Shown here one piece after another: positions 8,102-16,529 of a DNA stretch of 64,000 nt (the first letter of the stretch is position 1; every line of letters begins with the position of its first letter). Origin of the DNA: a virus; IMG/VR virus record IMGVR_UViG_3300024308_000022, positions 52,043-116,042 of that record; one strand, given 5' to 3'. Made by a program: the position numbers and the translations under genes. The notes below the pieces were generated by a model, which had not been told where the DNA came from, did no database searches, and saw only the letters and a program-made list of their open reading frames with translations.

Positions 8102-8129
8102 AGAGGAGACTTCGGTCTCCTCTTTTTTT
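8102..8129 (+). terminator. rho-independent-type terminator
   Basis: Stem AGAGGAGAC/GTCTCCTCT with a stable TTCG loop and a seven-T tail. It closes the transcription unit before the early-type promoter at 8155. Confidence 0.9.
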
Positions 8130-8154
8130 GCCTTATAGAAATGGAATTTAAAAC

Positions 8155-8175
8155 AGATATACATTATTGTTAGGA
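8155..8175 (+). promoter_or_regulatory. early-type phage promoter
   Basis: AGATATACATTATTGTTAGG, followed by ACC. This 20-base element is identical at 57575, and its AGATATAnATTAT core recurs at 16530, 38052 and 47561. It stands between a terminator and the next gene 35 bases downstream. phiKZ early promoters recognised by the virion RNA polymerase are likewise AT-rich with a TATATTA-like core. Confidence 0.75.
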
Positions 8176-8209
8176 CCTAACCACACCAACAATAAGGACA
8201 CGTGAAAGA

Positions 8210-8740
8210 ATGTCGGTAGAAATCGTATTTGAAAACCCAGTACAATTCAAACAAGACTTAGCGAGAGCGCTCTCGGTTGAAGTCCGTCGGCGCACGAGAA
8301 TGGTGAAAAGAGTGTACACAGAACTAGGGATAGACAACAGAGCTATTGCCGGAATACACTATCTCAGTCAGAGGAAAGATCGCGAACAAACAAAAGCGAT
8401 CAAAACCGATCGTATCTTAAATAGCCTTTTGCGTCTCACTTCAGTGGAGATCACGGTGGGAAAAGAACCGACAGTTGCTTATCAGACAACCGATGCGCGA
8501 TTCAAACATTCACTCTTTGTGTTGTTACGCGAGTGTTACAAAAAGACGGGAAAGACGGCTCCGCAGTTAGCGTATCGGTGGGGGTTAACCGTTTCAGCAA
8601 TACGCCGGGTAGTGGCCGCGCGTGACGAAAAGATCACTAAAAAAGACCACGTGGGGTTGACGACACTATTGACAGTTGTGGCGGCTCAGTGTCCTACGCG
8701 GTTTGTTATCACAAGCACGGAGCCTTTAAAATGCGAGTGA
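8210..8740 (+). CDS. HTH-like protein, paralogue family member 2
   Basis: First gene after an early-type promoter. The 176-residue product shares its plan with 7029-7535 and 8731-9249: an N-terminal QFKQDLARAL-type helix, a central region DNRAIAGIHYLSQ, and a C-terminal HTH-like TAPQLAYRWGLTVSAIRRVV. Likely an early nucleic-acid-binding or regulatory protein, by inference. Its stop overlaps the next start. Confidence 0.6.
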   Translation: MSVEIVFENPVQFKQDLARALSVEVRRRTRMVKRVYTELGIDNRAIAGIHYLSQRKDREQTKAIKTDRILNSLLRLTSVEITVGKEPTVAYQTTDARFKHSLFVLLRECYKKTGKTAPQLAYRWGLTVSAIRRVVAARDEKITKKDHVGLTTLLTVVAAQCPTRFVITSTEPLKCE

Positions 8741-9249
8741 TCAAATTTCTGAACATCGCCCGACTGAAACAAGACTTAGCGAAGTTGATCATCAGCACGC
8801 AACTGGAGAACGAGTCTTTAAGCAGACACTTGAGATTAACCACCAAAGAGTGTTCTGTGTTAAGAGCTTTAGCTTCAGAAACCAAAATCAAAGAGTACTT
8901 AGATCAATTTGGTATATTGAAACTGATCCGTTTAGCTAGTCGTGTGGAGCCGTTTGAATTACATCTAGGGGTAATAGAAGAGAACACACCACGGTACACC
9001 AGCACACCGAATAACGGACGAGAGGTGTTACACCGACACCTCCGTACTCTGTACGAAAACAGTGGTGTAGATAAGTACGTCTTAGGTGCGAGGTATGGGT
9101 TATCGAAGATGAATGCCATACGCGCTTTTATGCCGCTTGACACGGAAGCGTGGTTTAAGTGTCGTTTAGGACATCGTTTACTGTTCGAATTGGTAACAAA
9201 AGCAAGTCCAGTCATTTGGGTTGTCTCTAAAGAAGGAAACGTACAATGA
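8731..9249 (+). CDS. HTH-like protein, paralogue family member 3
   Basis: ATG 8731 overlaps the end of member 2; a longer frame from 8689 lies inside it and was rejected. The 172-residue product opens RLKQDLAKLIISTQLENESL, matching FKQDLARALSVEVRRRTRM of member 2, and carries KYVLGARYGLSKMNAIRAF at the HTH position. It is a clear tandem duplicate. Its stop overlaps the next ATG. Confidence 0.6.
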   Translation: MRVIKFLNIARLKQDLAKLIISTQLENESLSRHLRLTTKECSVLRALASETKIKEYLDQFGILKLIRLASRVEPFELHLGVIEENTPRYTSTPNNGREVLHRHLRTLYENSGVDKYVLGARYGLSKMNAIRAFMPLDTEAWFKCRLGHRLLFELVTKASPVIWVVSKEGNVQ

Positions 9250-9578
9250 ATGAAATTTACGAGGTGGAGGAAGGACGTAGTTATGTGTCGAAACGTACAA
9301 AGACGTTAGTGTTGGTGAAGAGTATAGCCAGACACGCACAAGACTGCAGTCGTCCGATGGTGGTGTATACGAATCTAAAACCTACAGACGACAGTCCAGC
9401 GGGTACGGTGTGGGTATTAGATTATGACATGTTCTTAAATCGTTTTGGACCTACGGATAGTAGAGTTCTGGAACTACCTAAAGGTGCGGGTAAAACAAAT
9501 CGTCCTCTGTTCTTTGAATGCAAACACCAGTTCATGAAATGGCCTGAGGCACACTCACGTGAAAATGGAGAAGAGTAA
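9246..9578 (+). CDS. hypothetical protein
   Basis: The 110-residue acidic product is coupled to both neighbours (ATGA upstream, TAATG downstream). It opens MNEIYEVEEGRSYVSKRTKT, followed by LVLVKSIARH. It resembles small phage proteins with a beta-barrel-like start, but I cannot name a family. Confidence 0.55.
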   Translation: MNEIYEVEEGRSYVSKRTKTLVLVKSIARHAQDCSRPMVVYTNLKPTDDSPAGTVWVLDYDMFLNRFGPTDSRVLELPKGAGKTNRPLFFECKHQFMKWPEAHSRENGEE

Positions 9579-10021
9579 TGAAAGAGAAGTTGATTAACGT
9601 AGTGCTGTTAGTAGCGTTACTTACATTTGCGTGGTGGACTTTAGTTTTAGAGAAAGAAAACACCACAAAGAAATTCGACGCGGTGATGGCCGCTGGTAAT
9701 GTAACTATTACCGTAAAACACAAAGTGCAGGAAGAAACTCGCACTGGTCCTGAGTATTACTTAATTGGTACAAAAGGAGAAGAGTTTTATGTCGATCGCG
9801 TTACGTACATGAACGCGGTAGTGGGGAGTCGGGTTACTTTTGTGTGTGAGAAAAGTAGTGATTACGGAAGAGTGAGGTGTCCGGACCCGTACGGTGAAGG
9901 GAATAACGTACATTACTCCGCTATCTACTTAATCGTGGTGTTGAACGCTGTGTTGTTTTCCGTGTTCTTCAGTTTAAGGAAAAGACTAGTTGCAAAGTTA
10001 ATGCGATTGGGTGTAGAGTAA
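9578..10021 (+). CDS. membrane protein with two transmembrane segments
   Basis: Two hydrophobic helices, at residues 5-24 (INVVLLVALLTFAWWTLVL) and about 113-132 (AIYLIVVLNAVLFSVFF), flank a hydrophilic middle of about 90 residues. The basic C-terminal tail (LRKRLVAKLMR) suggests both ends lie in the cytoplasm. Role unknown. Confidence 0.65.
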   Translation: MKEKLINVVLLVALLTFAWWTLVLEKENTTKKFDAVMAAGNVTITVKHKVQEETRTGPEYYLIGTKGEEFYVDRVTYMNAVVGSRVTFVCEKSSDYGRVRCPDPYGEGNNVHYSAIYLIVVLNAVLFSVFFSLRKRLVAKLMRLGVE

Positions 10022-10022
10022 G

Positions 10023-10586
10023 ATGCAGTACGTTACTTCTGATACGCATCTCGACCACGAGAAAGCACTAACGCTCAACAACCGTCCTTTCTCAACTCTC
10101 GCTGAGTTCGAGGACTATTTCTTCGAGCAGGCCAATGCATTACCAGACAATGCCACACTGTATATCCTTGGTGACTTCGTCGTACAACACCGACCAGAAA
10201 ACTTACATCGTTTATTGAAACGTTTTAAGTTGACTCTGAAGTTAGTGTTTACTCCCGGAAACCACGACCATCGGTTAAGTGACGTCTTCGCTGTATACGG
10301 GCAGACATCACCTATTATTGAAATTAAACACTTCAAACGAAAGGTGGTGTTGTCCCACATGCCGATGACGGAATGGAACCAAGGACACCACGGCGCAATC
10401 CACCTATTCGGACATTGTCACGGTCGGTACAAACATCACGGGAAGTCGTTAGACGTCGGGTGGGATACACAGCAACGTATTTACTCGTTGGACGAGGCTA
10501 TTGCATTAGCTGACCAAAACCCAATCTTTCAACCTTGCCATTCACAAAACAATGGTTTACTGAACGTACCAGAGAAACGGTACTAG
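10023..10586 (+). CDS. calcineurin-like metallophosphoesterase
   Basis: The 187-residue product has the full metal-site series: DTHLDH (residues 7-12), GDFV near 51, GNHDH near 79, SHMP near 117 and GHCHG near 136. This is the compact single-domain phosphoesterase type often found in phages. The substrate is unknown; nucleotides or phosphorylated proteins are usual candidates. It is separate from the larger SbcD-like enzyme at 54714. Confidence 0.9.
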   Translation: MQYVTSDTHLDHEKALTLNNRPFSTLAEFEDYFFEQANALPDNATLYILGDFVVQHRPENLHRLLKRFKLTLKLVFTPGNHDHRLSDVFAVYGQTSPIIEIKHFKRKVVLSHMPMTEWNQGHHGAIHLFGHCHGRYKHHGKSLDVGWDTQQRIYSLDEAIALADQNPIFQPCHSQNNGLLNVPEKRY

Positions 10587-10594
10587 GAGGTAAA

Positions 10595-10855
10595 GTGTTT
10601 GAATACAACTTCACAACTCAAGCATTGGTGTCTTTAGGGTACGCGCTGCGGTTTCCTAAAATCGATTTCTACCAACGATCGGTTACGTTGTTGAATCGGT
10701 ATTGGGAACTTTTCGCAAAGGCACCAGAAGCACAGTGGGGCGAATACGTCAAACAACAGTCAGCTGGACTAACCCACGATCAGCGCGTGACGTCATTAAT
10801 GTACGACGTGCGTGCGTGGGTCAAGAAAACTCAGGAGGTTTTATGTCGAACTTAA
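10595..10855 (+). CDS. hypothetical protein
   Basis: GTG 10595 was chosen because AGGAGG (10585-10590) directly precedes it; the longer frame lies inside the phosphoesterase. The 86-residue product (VFEYNFTTQALVSLGYALRF) contains no motif I recognise. It overlaps the next start, which has its own AGGAGG. Confidence 0.55.
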   Translation: MFEYNFTTQALVSLGYALRFPKIDFYQRSVTLLNRYWELFAKAPEAQWGEYVKQQSAGLTHDQRVTSLMYDVRAWVKKTQEVLCRT

Positions 10856-11151
10856 CACACGTTGTAAATATCGCGTCTGATGTACATCGCCCTTTAGCAT
10901 TCAAAGGGTCTTTAAAACGCTGTAGAATGCTGCTGGATGTATTTCTGGACGACGGCGTCTCTGTAGACTCTTTACTGTTAGTCACAGCCCAGTCGATCAT
11001 TGGTGGGTACTTACGCCCTCGCACTGTGGACTTCACGGCATACAACAACCCACACCTACCTGAAGACCAGCAGGATGAGTGGATTGATAAAGAAGGGTTA
11101 GTGCGTACCACGAGTGACGTACTTGTGTATTACCGTACTGAACGAAATTAA
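10843..11151 (+). CDS. hypothetical protein
   Basis: ATG 10843 follows AGGAGG with good spacing; an upstream extension to 10702 was rejected. The 102-residue product contains LLVTAQSIIGGYLRPRTVDF and an acidic DQQDEWIDKEG. Family unknown. Confidence 0.55.
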   Translation: MSNLTHVVNIASDVHRPLAFKGSLKRCRMLLDVFLDDGVSVDSLLLVTAQSIIGGYLRPRTVDFTAYNNPHLPEDQQDEWIDKEGLVRTTSDVLVYYRTERN

Positions 11152-11164
11152 AGGAGTAATAGCA

Positions 11165-12058
11165 GTGTCAGAAGTCGATGAATTACGACCTTTAAAACAA
11201 CCTGTATTTGAACTACAGTACGTTTACACTGAAGACGATGAATTTCAGATACGTGTTAATGCTCAGGGAGATCTGATCAACTTCAATGGTCCGTATATCC
11301 GCATCCGGTTTGATCGTAAAGTGGAACTTCAGGAAAACGAAGAATATGGGGTGTTCTTAGTGGCGACTGGAACAACCTACGCAGGACGTGGTTGGCCTTA
11401 CGATGTTGCTGTAGTACCTTCTCGTTCTGTGGTGATCGGTGCTGTACGTAAAGACTACGAACTCAACCGCTTACGCACGTTCCCAAGAGAAGCTGTCGAA
11501 CTACTTTACAGCGGCGACGTGGCATTCAGAACAATCCAAGGAATCGATACAACGTTAGGGATAGAGAGTCTCGATTCACTTGCGGTAGACCTCTGTGCAA
11601 ATCGCGGATATTTCTTTAAACATCTCCATAACGTATCTCCTAGAGATTACGACAGAGAAAGAGAGAACATCGAAGTTTGCGATCTCACGTACTTAAGAAA
11701 ACAAGTCGATCTTTCCGTGCCTGAGGAAACACTCCTGCAGGCACGCAGATGGCTTCTGTCCTGTAGAAACAAGCAGATCGAAGAGCTGATGTACTCGACC
11801 TACAACCACCCCACACTTGGAGATATAACCATTTTGACTCCAAATACGACATGGGTGGGCGGACCTACCTTCGTACGTGACGTTTTACAGCACCTACTGA
11901 AAACAAAGGTGGGTTACGACACTAACGTGGGATTAACATTGGGTGTCGTGTCGCGGCTTGCGGATCAGAGAACGACCAAAAAACGAAGAGAGTTTACAAC
12001 GGAAGGACTTACTTTCGTTGAGACCCTACCGAACTACTTTGTCCTAAAGGAGAACTAA
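11165..12058 (+). CDS. hypothetical protein, beta-rich N-terminus
   Basis: GTG 11165 is preceded by AAAGGAG, whereas the longer frame from 11114 overlaps the upstream gene without a site. The 297-residue product has a beta-rich first 120 residues (FQIRVNAQGDLINFNGPYIR) and an alpha-rich C-terminal half. No enzyme motif seen. Confidence 0.6.
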   Translation: MSEVDELRPLKQPVFELQYVYTEDDEFQIRVNAQGDLINFNGPYIRIRFDRKVELQENEEYGVFLVATGTTYAGRGWPYDVAVVPSRSVVIGAVRKDYELNRLRTFPREAVELLYSGDVAFRTIQGIDTTLGIESLDSLAVDLCANRGYFFKHLHNVSPRDYDRERENIEVCDLTYLRKQVDLSVPEETLLQARRWLLSCRNKQIEELMYSTYNHPTLGDITILTPNTTWVGGPTFVRDVLQHLLKTKVGYDTNVGLTLGVVSRLADQRTTKKRREFTTEGLTFVETLPNYFVLKEN

Positions 12059-12061
12059 CCA

Positions 12062-13216
12062 ATGCAAGATTTTCAAACATTACTAAAACTGTTCGTAGAG
12101 TTCGCAAAAGAACTCATAGCACAACCAGAACAAGACGATAGTTTCTATCCAACCCATAGCAGCCGCCTCGTACGACGTGAGCTGTTCCTACAACCACAAA
12201 GTTTTAAAGACGCTTTATCGCAACTCAACACCTTTACAGGAACGGAATGCGAGATCGCATTCCTCAAAGCCATTGAAGCTTTAGAATTAACGAAAATCAA
12301 ACCTGATAGTCGTTGGCCTGAGCTGTACCAATCGTTATACAACGCTGCGTACAGCGACGAGTACGCGTATGAGTTACTCCAAGCGTTCTCGCGGGACGTA
12401 CGGCTACCAGAGAACGCGGAGCTGGTTCGTAACGTGTGTAGTAAAACCCAGTTAGCAGAACTCTTGTTTGACCGCAAAGGCGCGAATACTCTACGTTTCA
12501 TACTGGATGAGTCGATGGACATTCGTACGTTTGAGGTCTACGTCCGTAGTTTCGATAAACAAATCGGTGTCGTCAAAGACGCAGTCTGGGGAGCCGACGC
12601 TGGTGAGCCTATCTTTATCGGCTCTATCCTAGCGATGGCCTACGGCGCTCCAATGGAACTTTCTACCAACTTCCAAACGTATCGTGAGGTGTTAAAAACC
12701 TTACCTCACTGGGACTACATCAACGAAGCGTTTTGGTTGAAGTGGGTGCATCGTCGGGTGGTGATCAAAGACCCCACACGCGAGATTCCTCAGTGGGCAA
12801 GAGACGCGATGGATTCCAAGTCTCCTGACTTTTTCTACGAGCAGGTACGGGCAGGAAATGCAGCAGATATCATCCAGTTCTTTGGGGCAGGGTTGTATCA
12901 ACAACGAGTAGGGCTGTTACTGGAGACGTTACAGAAACAGTTACGTATCGACCTGACTCCTACCGATCCTGAGTTACTACCGCTGGCTCGAGTATTCTGG
13001 CAAACACTGATTGATCACAGTGTACCAGACTACATCCTGATCAACCAACGTGTGCACAAGTACTTAACCACACTGAAGTGTCGTCAGGACTTTGCTGAGC
13101 AGATCCGTGAAGAGGAACGTAAGAAACTCTCAGGGAAAGTCAACCACCTGAAACAAACCTTAAAGTCTACGTTGGACGATTTAGAGGAGCCCGAAGATGG
13201 CGCGGAACGCTTCTGA
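12062..13216 (+). CDS. hypothetical alpha-helical protein
   Basis: AAGGAG lies 9 bases upstream of the ATG. The 384-residue product is predicted to be largely helical, with many Leu-, Glu- and Gln-rich stretches and a charged coiled-coil-like tail (REEERKKLSGKVNHLKQTL near residues 348-366). No catalytic motif recognised. It overlaps the next gene, which encodes a membrane protein. Confidence 0.6.
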   Translation: MQDFQTLLKLFVEFAKELIAQPEQDDSFYPTHSSRLVRRELFLQPQSFKDALSQLNTFTGTECEIAFLKAIEALELTKIKPDSRWPELYQSLYNAAYSDEYAYELLQAFSRDVRLPENAELVRNVCSKTQLAELLFDRKGANTLRFILDESMDIRTFEVYVRSFDKQIGVVKDAVWGADAGEPIFIGSILAMAYGAPMELSTNFQTYREVLKTLPHWDYINEAFWLKWVHRRVVIKDPTREIPQWARDAMDSKSPDFFYEQVRAGNAADIIQFFGAGLYQQRVGLLLETLQKQLRIDLTPTDPELLPLARVFWQTLIDHSVPDYILINQRVHKYLTTLKCRQDFAEQIREEERKKLSGKVNHLKQTLKSTLDDLEEPEDGAERF

Positions 13217-13391
13217 AACGCGACCTAACCTGGGGGTGGTGGCACCCCCAGAGCCACCACCGAAACGGATTATCAACGAGAACATCAGTCCTCGCGGGTT
13301 TCTGTTTATCGCGTTGTTCTTATTCGCAGTAGGGCAACTGTTCGTATTACTTTACTTAGTGTCTGGAGGATTGAAATGTCCGACGTATTAA
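13197..13391 (+). CDS. small single-pass membrane protein
   Basis: GAGG precedes ATG 13197, which lies inside the end of the previous gene. The 64-residue product has a proline-rich cytoplasmic-type N-terminus (PPEPPPKR) and one hydrophobic helix GFLFIALFLFAVGQLFVLLY (about residues 34-53). Positive charges before the helix favour N-in topology. Function unknown. Confidence 0.6.
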   Translation: MARNASETRPNLGVVAPPEPPPKRIINENISPRGFLFIALFLFAVGQLFVLLYLVSGGLKCPTY

Positions 13392-13894
13392 AGATCTATT
13401 TAGTTGAGGGCGGCAACGCAACCATTCGGAATTACGACGGTGTTCCACTGGCGATGTTTAACGACCACACTGTGCACCCTTTAGCAGAAGGGTTTGAATA
13501 CGCGTTGATTCGTTTTACGAACTTACTGTACATCGCACAGGTGCCTCGGAATCCGGGAGTACCGTACATCCACGCAACGGTACCGGGGCAAAAAAGTGAC
13601 TTTGCGGTCATTGACGTTTTCTTAAAAGGAGACGAAGAGGAGAACGATGTGTTATTGTTCGATGAAGGGACTTTGACCGATGCGCCGCGACGCATTCGAA
13701 ATGGCGTGTTACAAGCCAAAGCAGCTACGTGCACTTACACACTTGCGGCACTCAAGCACTCGGATAGTGAATGTTTGGTTATCGATCTAGCATCGGACCA
13801 ACGTACAGTCGTCGCGTGTGCTGGCGCTCCAGTGGGAGACCAAGAACTCATCGGGTGTGACTTTACCCCTGTGTTACGACAATTTGGTTTATAG
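13376..13894 (+). CDS. hypothetical protein
   Basis: The ATG follows GGAGG inside the end of the membrane-protein gene. The 172-residue acidic product contains KGDEEENDVLLFDEGTLTDA and appears beta-rich. No motif recognised. The next gene begins 10 bases after the stop. Confidence 0.6.
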   Translation: MSDVLKIYLVEGGNATIRNYDGVPLAMFNDHTVHPLAEGFEYALIRFTNLLYIAQVPRNPGVPYIHATVPGQKSDFAVIDVFLKGDEEENDVLLFDEGTLTDAPRRIRNGVLQAKAATCTYTLAALKHSDSECLVIDLASDQRTVVACAGAPVGDQELIGCDFTPVLRQFGL

Positions 13895-13904
13895 GGGGTT
13901 ACGC

Positions 13905-14078
13905 ATGCCGTCTAAAAGTAAACAGCAGCACGACTTAATGCAAGCGGTTGCGCACGACAAGGAACTCTCTGAGAAAACAGAGATTCCTCGGGAGGTTGCA
14001 AAAGAATTCGTAGCGGCTGATAAAGCCGCTGGGAAGTTTCAACCTAAACAAAAACCGAAGTCGGCGGAGTGGGAATAA
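13905..14078 (+). CDS. DUF3008-type small phage protein
   Basis: ATG 13905 with a GGGGG-type site upstream; the longer frame overlaps the previous gene and was rejected. The product begins MPSKSKQQHDLMQAVAHDKE and contains REVAKEFVAADKAAGKF. This matches the very common 55-70-residue phage family that starts MPSKS-x-x-Q and ends EF-x-x-AD-x (DUF3008). The biochemical role of the family is unknown to me. Confidence 0.75.
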   Translation: MPSKSKQQHDLMQAVAHDKELSEKTEIPREVAKEFVAADKAAGKFQPKQKPKSAEWE

Positions 14079-14135
14079 ATGGGGTTAGTACTCGCGTTTA
14101 TTGTTATAACCAAACGACGTTACATTGGGGTGTGA
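14079..14135 (+). CDS. possible 18-residue peptide
   Basis: The ATG directly abuts the previous stop (TAAATG). The peptide MGLVLAFIVITKRRYIGV is hydrophobic then basic, like a minimal membrane peptide, and ends 3 bases before the lipoprotein ATG. It may simply be a re-initiation spacer. Confidence 0.25.
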   Translation: MGLVLAFIVITKRRYIGV

Positions 14136-14138
14136 ACT

Positions 14139-14540
14139 ATGAAGGTGTTTTTGTTAGCCCTGATAGGGGTACTAACTTTAACTGGGTGTTCGGATGACCC
14201 AAATGAACTCAGGGAATTTTCTGTCTACGAAATAATGCGGGTTGTTGAATTACACGACAAACAACTGGTACAGAAACCATCCCAGTGTAGTGTGGTGATC
14301 AGTTATACTGACGTTGGTGGTTGGCCGCATACAAATTTCGTCGTACACAAAAAATGTTACGACGGACTAACAACCACCACACAAAAAATCTTCGGATTTA
14401 ACGTCACTAAACCGACAGTTTCGAGATCTGACGATCTGGGAATGAGGTATGTATTTTACCGACCACTGGTACTGAAACATAACGGAACCCATTGGGTGAT
14501 CACTAACATTCCTGAGATAGAACAGACGAAAGGAGTCTGA
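14139..14540 (+). CDS. lipoprotein (tandem copy 1)
   Basis: The N-terminus MKVFLLALIGVLTLTGCSDD is a lipoprotein signal peptide with lipobox LTGC, so the mature protein should start at Cys17 and be lipid-anchored. Asp at +3 is compatible with inner-membrane retention in Gram-negative hosts. The mature part (about 117 residues) shares VFYRPLVLKHNGTHWV with the next lipoprotein. A superinfection-exclusion or envelope role is inference. Confidence 0.75.
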   Translation: MKVFLLALIGVLTLTGCSDDPNELREFSVYEIMRVVELHDKQLVQKPSQCSVVISYTDVGGWPHTNFVVHKKCYDGLTTTTQKIFGFNVTKPTVSRSDDLGMRYVFYRPLVLKHNGTHWVITNIPEIEQTKGV

Positions 14541-14542
14541 TA

Positions 14543-14959
14543 ATGAAATCGTTTCTAACGGGCGCTTTACTCATGTTGGCGGTGTTGTTCTTAGGGTGCG
14601 GTGAACCACGCACCACACAACCACCGAAATTTGAAAACCCTAAGGGTACGTACGCGTGGTTTGGGGAGAAAGCTGAAACTGCCAGTCGACGTGTCGCGGA
14701 AGACCCTAGCTGCGTAGTGATTATCCGTGCTCGATCCACTAACCACAATTACATACACATCAACGTTAACGCGCACTGCGCGCATTCGGATGAGCTTGCG
14801 CTATATGGGTTTACTGTGATTGATGATTCCCACGAGTTGATCAACAACCCTTCTTTATACCAAGCGTTCTACCAACCCATCGTGTTACAAAAACGTGAAG
14901 GTGTTTGGAAAGCCATCAACCTTATCGATTATCGGGTGCTCAAAAACCCGGCACTTTAA
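14543..14959 (+). CDS. lipoprotein (tandem copy 2)
   Basis: The signal peptide MKSFLTGALLMLAVLFLGCG has lipobox LFLGC; the mature N-terminus is Cys-Gly-Glu. The C-terminal AFYQPIVLQKREGVWKAINL matches VFYRPLVLKHNGTHWVITNI of copy 1, and both have a Cys in a VVI-type strand. They are diverged tandem paralogues separated by 2 bases. Both are probably exported to the envelope early in infection. Confidence 0.75.
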   Translation: MKSFLTGALLMLAVLFLGCGEPRTTQPPKFENPKGTYAWFGEKAETASRRVAEDPSCVVIIRARSTNHNYIHINVNAHCAHSDELALYGFTVIDDSHELINNPSLYQAFYQPIVLQKREGVWKAINLIDYRVLKNPAL

Positions 14960-14978
14960 CCAAAAAAAGGAGAGTACC

Positions 14979-15410
14979 ATGCATAACACTGTAAACGTCA
15001 TCGTTGGTAAACGTCAAACAGGTAAAACCCTCAAAGCCAAAGCGCTGATTTTACAATTCATCGCAGAGCACCACTCTGCCGAGTCGCAAGTTCACGTCGC
15101 AGGTCACGATAAAGTCGTCGTGAACGACACCCTAAAAGCGTTCAATAGTTTCCTCACAGCGGAACAAATAGACCGTATCCGTTTGATGACACCTACAGGC
15201 GGCGCAGGACTTACCACAGAAACAGGAATGATCGAACTAGGGATTCGATTGAACAACCACGTGTTGAAACTGGAACCTCAGTGTTTCTATCTGCAGGACG
15301 TTCCGGCAAAGTCCATTCCCGCGTTTTTGATCCTTGCTGAGTCTGCTCCACACCACACCTGGATCATCGAGGCGATTACTCCTCATACAGACGCTGCTGT
15401 ATTCTCGTAA
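14979..15410 (+). CDS. P-loop NTPase-like protein
   Basis: ATG 14979 follows AAGGAG; a longer frame overlapping the lipoprotein gene was rejected. The 143-residue product has Walker A GKRQTGKT at residues 10-17 after a hydrophobic strand (NVIVG), like DNA-packaging or translocation ATPase N-termini. A Walker B may be CFYLQDV near residue 105 but is weak. At 143 residues it is short for a complete motor domain. Confidence 0.6.
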   Translation: MHNTVNVIVGKRQTGKTLKAKALILQFIAEHHSAESQVHVAGHDKVVVNDTLKAFNSFLTAEQIDRIRLMTPTGGAGLTTETGMIELGIRLNNHVLKLEPQCFYLQDVPAKSIPAFLILAESAPHHTWIIEAITPHTDAAVFS

Positions 15411-15449
15411 CGCTCCAATTCTGTGCACCGGAGGCTGGGAGGTACAGAG

Positions 15450-15761
15450 ATGGGGTGGGAGTTACTACTGACAGCAGGGATCGCGTACGTCATCGGAGGC
15501 AGTACAGTGTACTGGTATCACAAAGCCAGACAAACACTGTACTACGCCACACTAACGCGAGTCAAAGAACACGACCAGCTAGTGACTGTATGTTTAGTAG
15601 GACCTTGTGTGCTTCCTAGCGAGGAGCACACAGAGGAGTATATCCGTGTACGGGATCGTTTTTTACAGCACTACCCAGAACACTTTTTAATCCGTTGGAG
15701 TGTAGCCATGCGGTATTACGAAGAGCCTGGGAATGGGTATCGAGTATGGAGAGGGGAGTAA
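15450..15761 (+). CDS. small membrane-anchored protein
   Basis: ATG 15450 follows GGGAGGT; the upstream GTG 15423 was rejected. The 103-residue product starts with a hydrophobic segment LLLTAGIAYVIGGSTVYWY (about residues 5-23) followed by a basic soluble domain. It probably has one membrane anchor with the C-terminus in the cytoplasm. Confidence 0.55.
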   Translation: MGWELLLTAGIAYVIGGSTVYWYHKARQTLYYATLTRVKEHDQLVTVCLVGPCVLPSEEHTEEYIRVRDRFLQHYPEHFLIRWSVAMRYYEEPGNGYRVWRGE

Positions 15762-15762
15762 A

Positions 15763-15882
15763 ATGATAGAAGGGGTGTTGGTCTTCATTGCAGCGATGTC
15801 ACTCATTGCAATGGGAGGGCATGCTTTGTTAAAGGTCTTGTTCGTGGAGGAAGAAGAATGTCACTCAGAGAAAAACTCTTAA
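15763..15882 (+). CDS. 39-residue membrane peptide
   Basis: ATG 15763 starts just after the previous stop with GGGGAG upstream. MIEGVLVFIAAMSLIAMGG followed by HALLKVLFVE forms one hydrophobic helix, then an acidic tail. It overlaps the next gene start. Length, ribosome-binding site and hydrophobic pattern support a real small protein, but homology cannot be checked. Confidence 0.45.
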   Translation: MIEGVLVFIAAMSLIAMGGHALLKVLFVEEEECHSEKNS

Positions 15883-16481
15883 GTTTAGAAAATGCAAGCG
15901 CTGTAATACCACCGTTACCGCAGTCTCCAAATAAAATCGTTGGGACCGGGACGACGGAAAGAGCGCCGCTGTATGACGAGTATATCGTAGTAGACCCCGA
16001 AACAGTAAACGGTAGTTTAGGGTCTGTGAAGTTTCAAACAGGTCCTCTAAAGGAAGTAGGCGCTAATGGAGTGTTTGTAGAAGACTTATTAGCGATCGCC
16101 GAACATCGCTTACAGTGCTATCAGCAAACCGCGTTTGCGTGCCCTGAGAACACCACCGCTATCCGTGGGTTACGTAGCGCACAACACGCTTTAAGAGCGC
16201 GTACAGAGCGCCGTACGGCAGCCGGTACGGAAGGCACGACACAGGTAGACTCTACAGAGAAACGTCTGATACGGTTCTGCTCAGACGACTATGACGACGG
16301 GATGTTCTGGTTTGTGTCTGTCTACACCGACGGTGCCACAGAAGAACACAAACGGTGGGTGAAGGATGACGCTGGCTACGAGCTCATCCAACGGCTGTTT
16401 GATCACGTCACCGACCCACAGCTTTTAAAGGACTTGGCGCTTCTGCATACGACAGAAGAGTTTGAGAAAGCGGTTGAATAA
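15858..16481 (+). CDS. hypothetical protein
   Basis: The ATG lies after GGAGGAAGAA inside the end of the small membrane peptide frame. The 207-residue product has a charged middle (HALRARTERRTAAGTEGTT) and a C-terminal region resembling small alpha-beta phage proteins. No motif recognised. A hairpin terminator follows. Confidence 0.55.
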   Translation: MSLREKLLSLENASAVIPPLPQSPNKIVGTGTTERAPLYDEYIVVDPETVNGSLGSVKFQTGPLKEVGANGVFVEDLLAIAEHRLQCYQQTAFACPENTTAIRGLRSAQHALRARTERRTAAGTEGTTQVDSTEKRLIRFCSDDYDDGMFWFVSVYTDGATEEHKRWVKDDAGYELIQRLFDHVTDPQLLKDLALLHTTEEFEKAVE

Positions 16482-16485
16482 ATAT

Positions 16486-16509
16486 CAGGGAGGGCTTCGG
16501 CTCTCCCTG
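16486..16509 (+). terminator. hairpin terminator
   Basis: Stem CAGGGAG/CTCCCTG with an inner GC pair and a TTCG loop, just after the stop of the preceding gene. There is no T-run. An early-type promoter follows 20 bases later. Confidence 0.7.
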
Positions 16510-16529
16510 TGCCGTCTCGAAAGTTTTAT

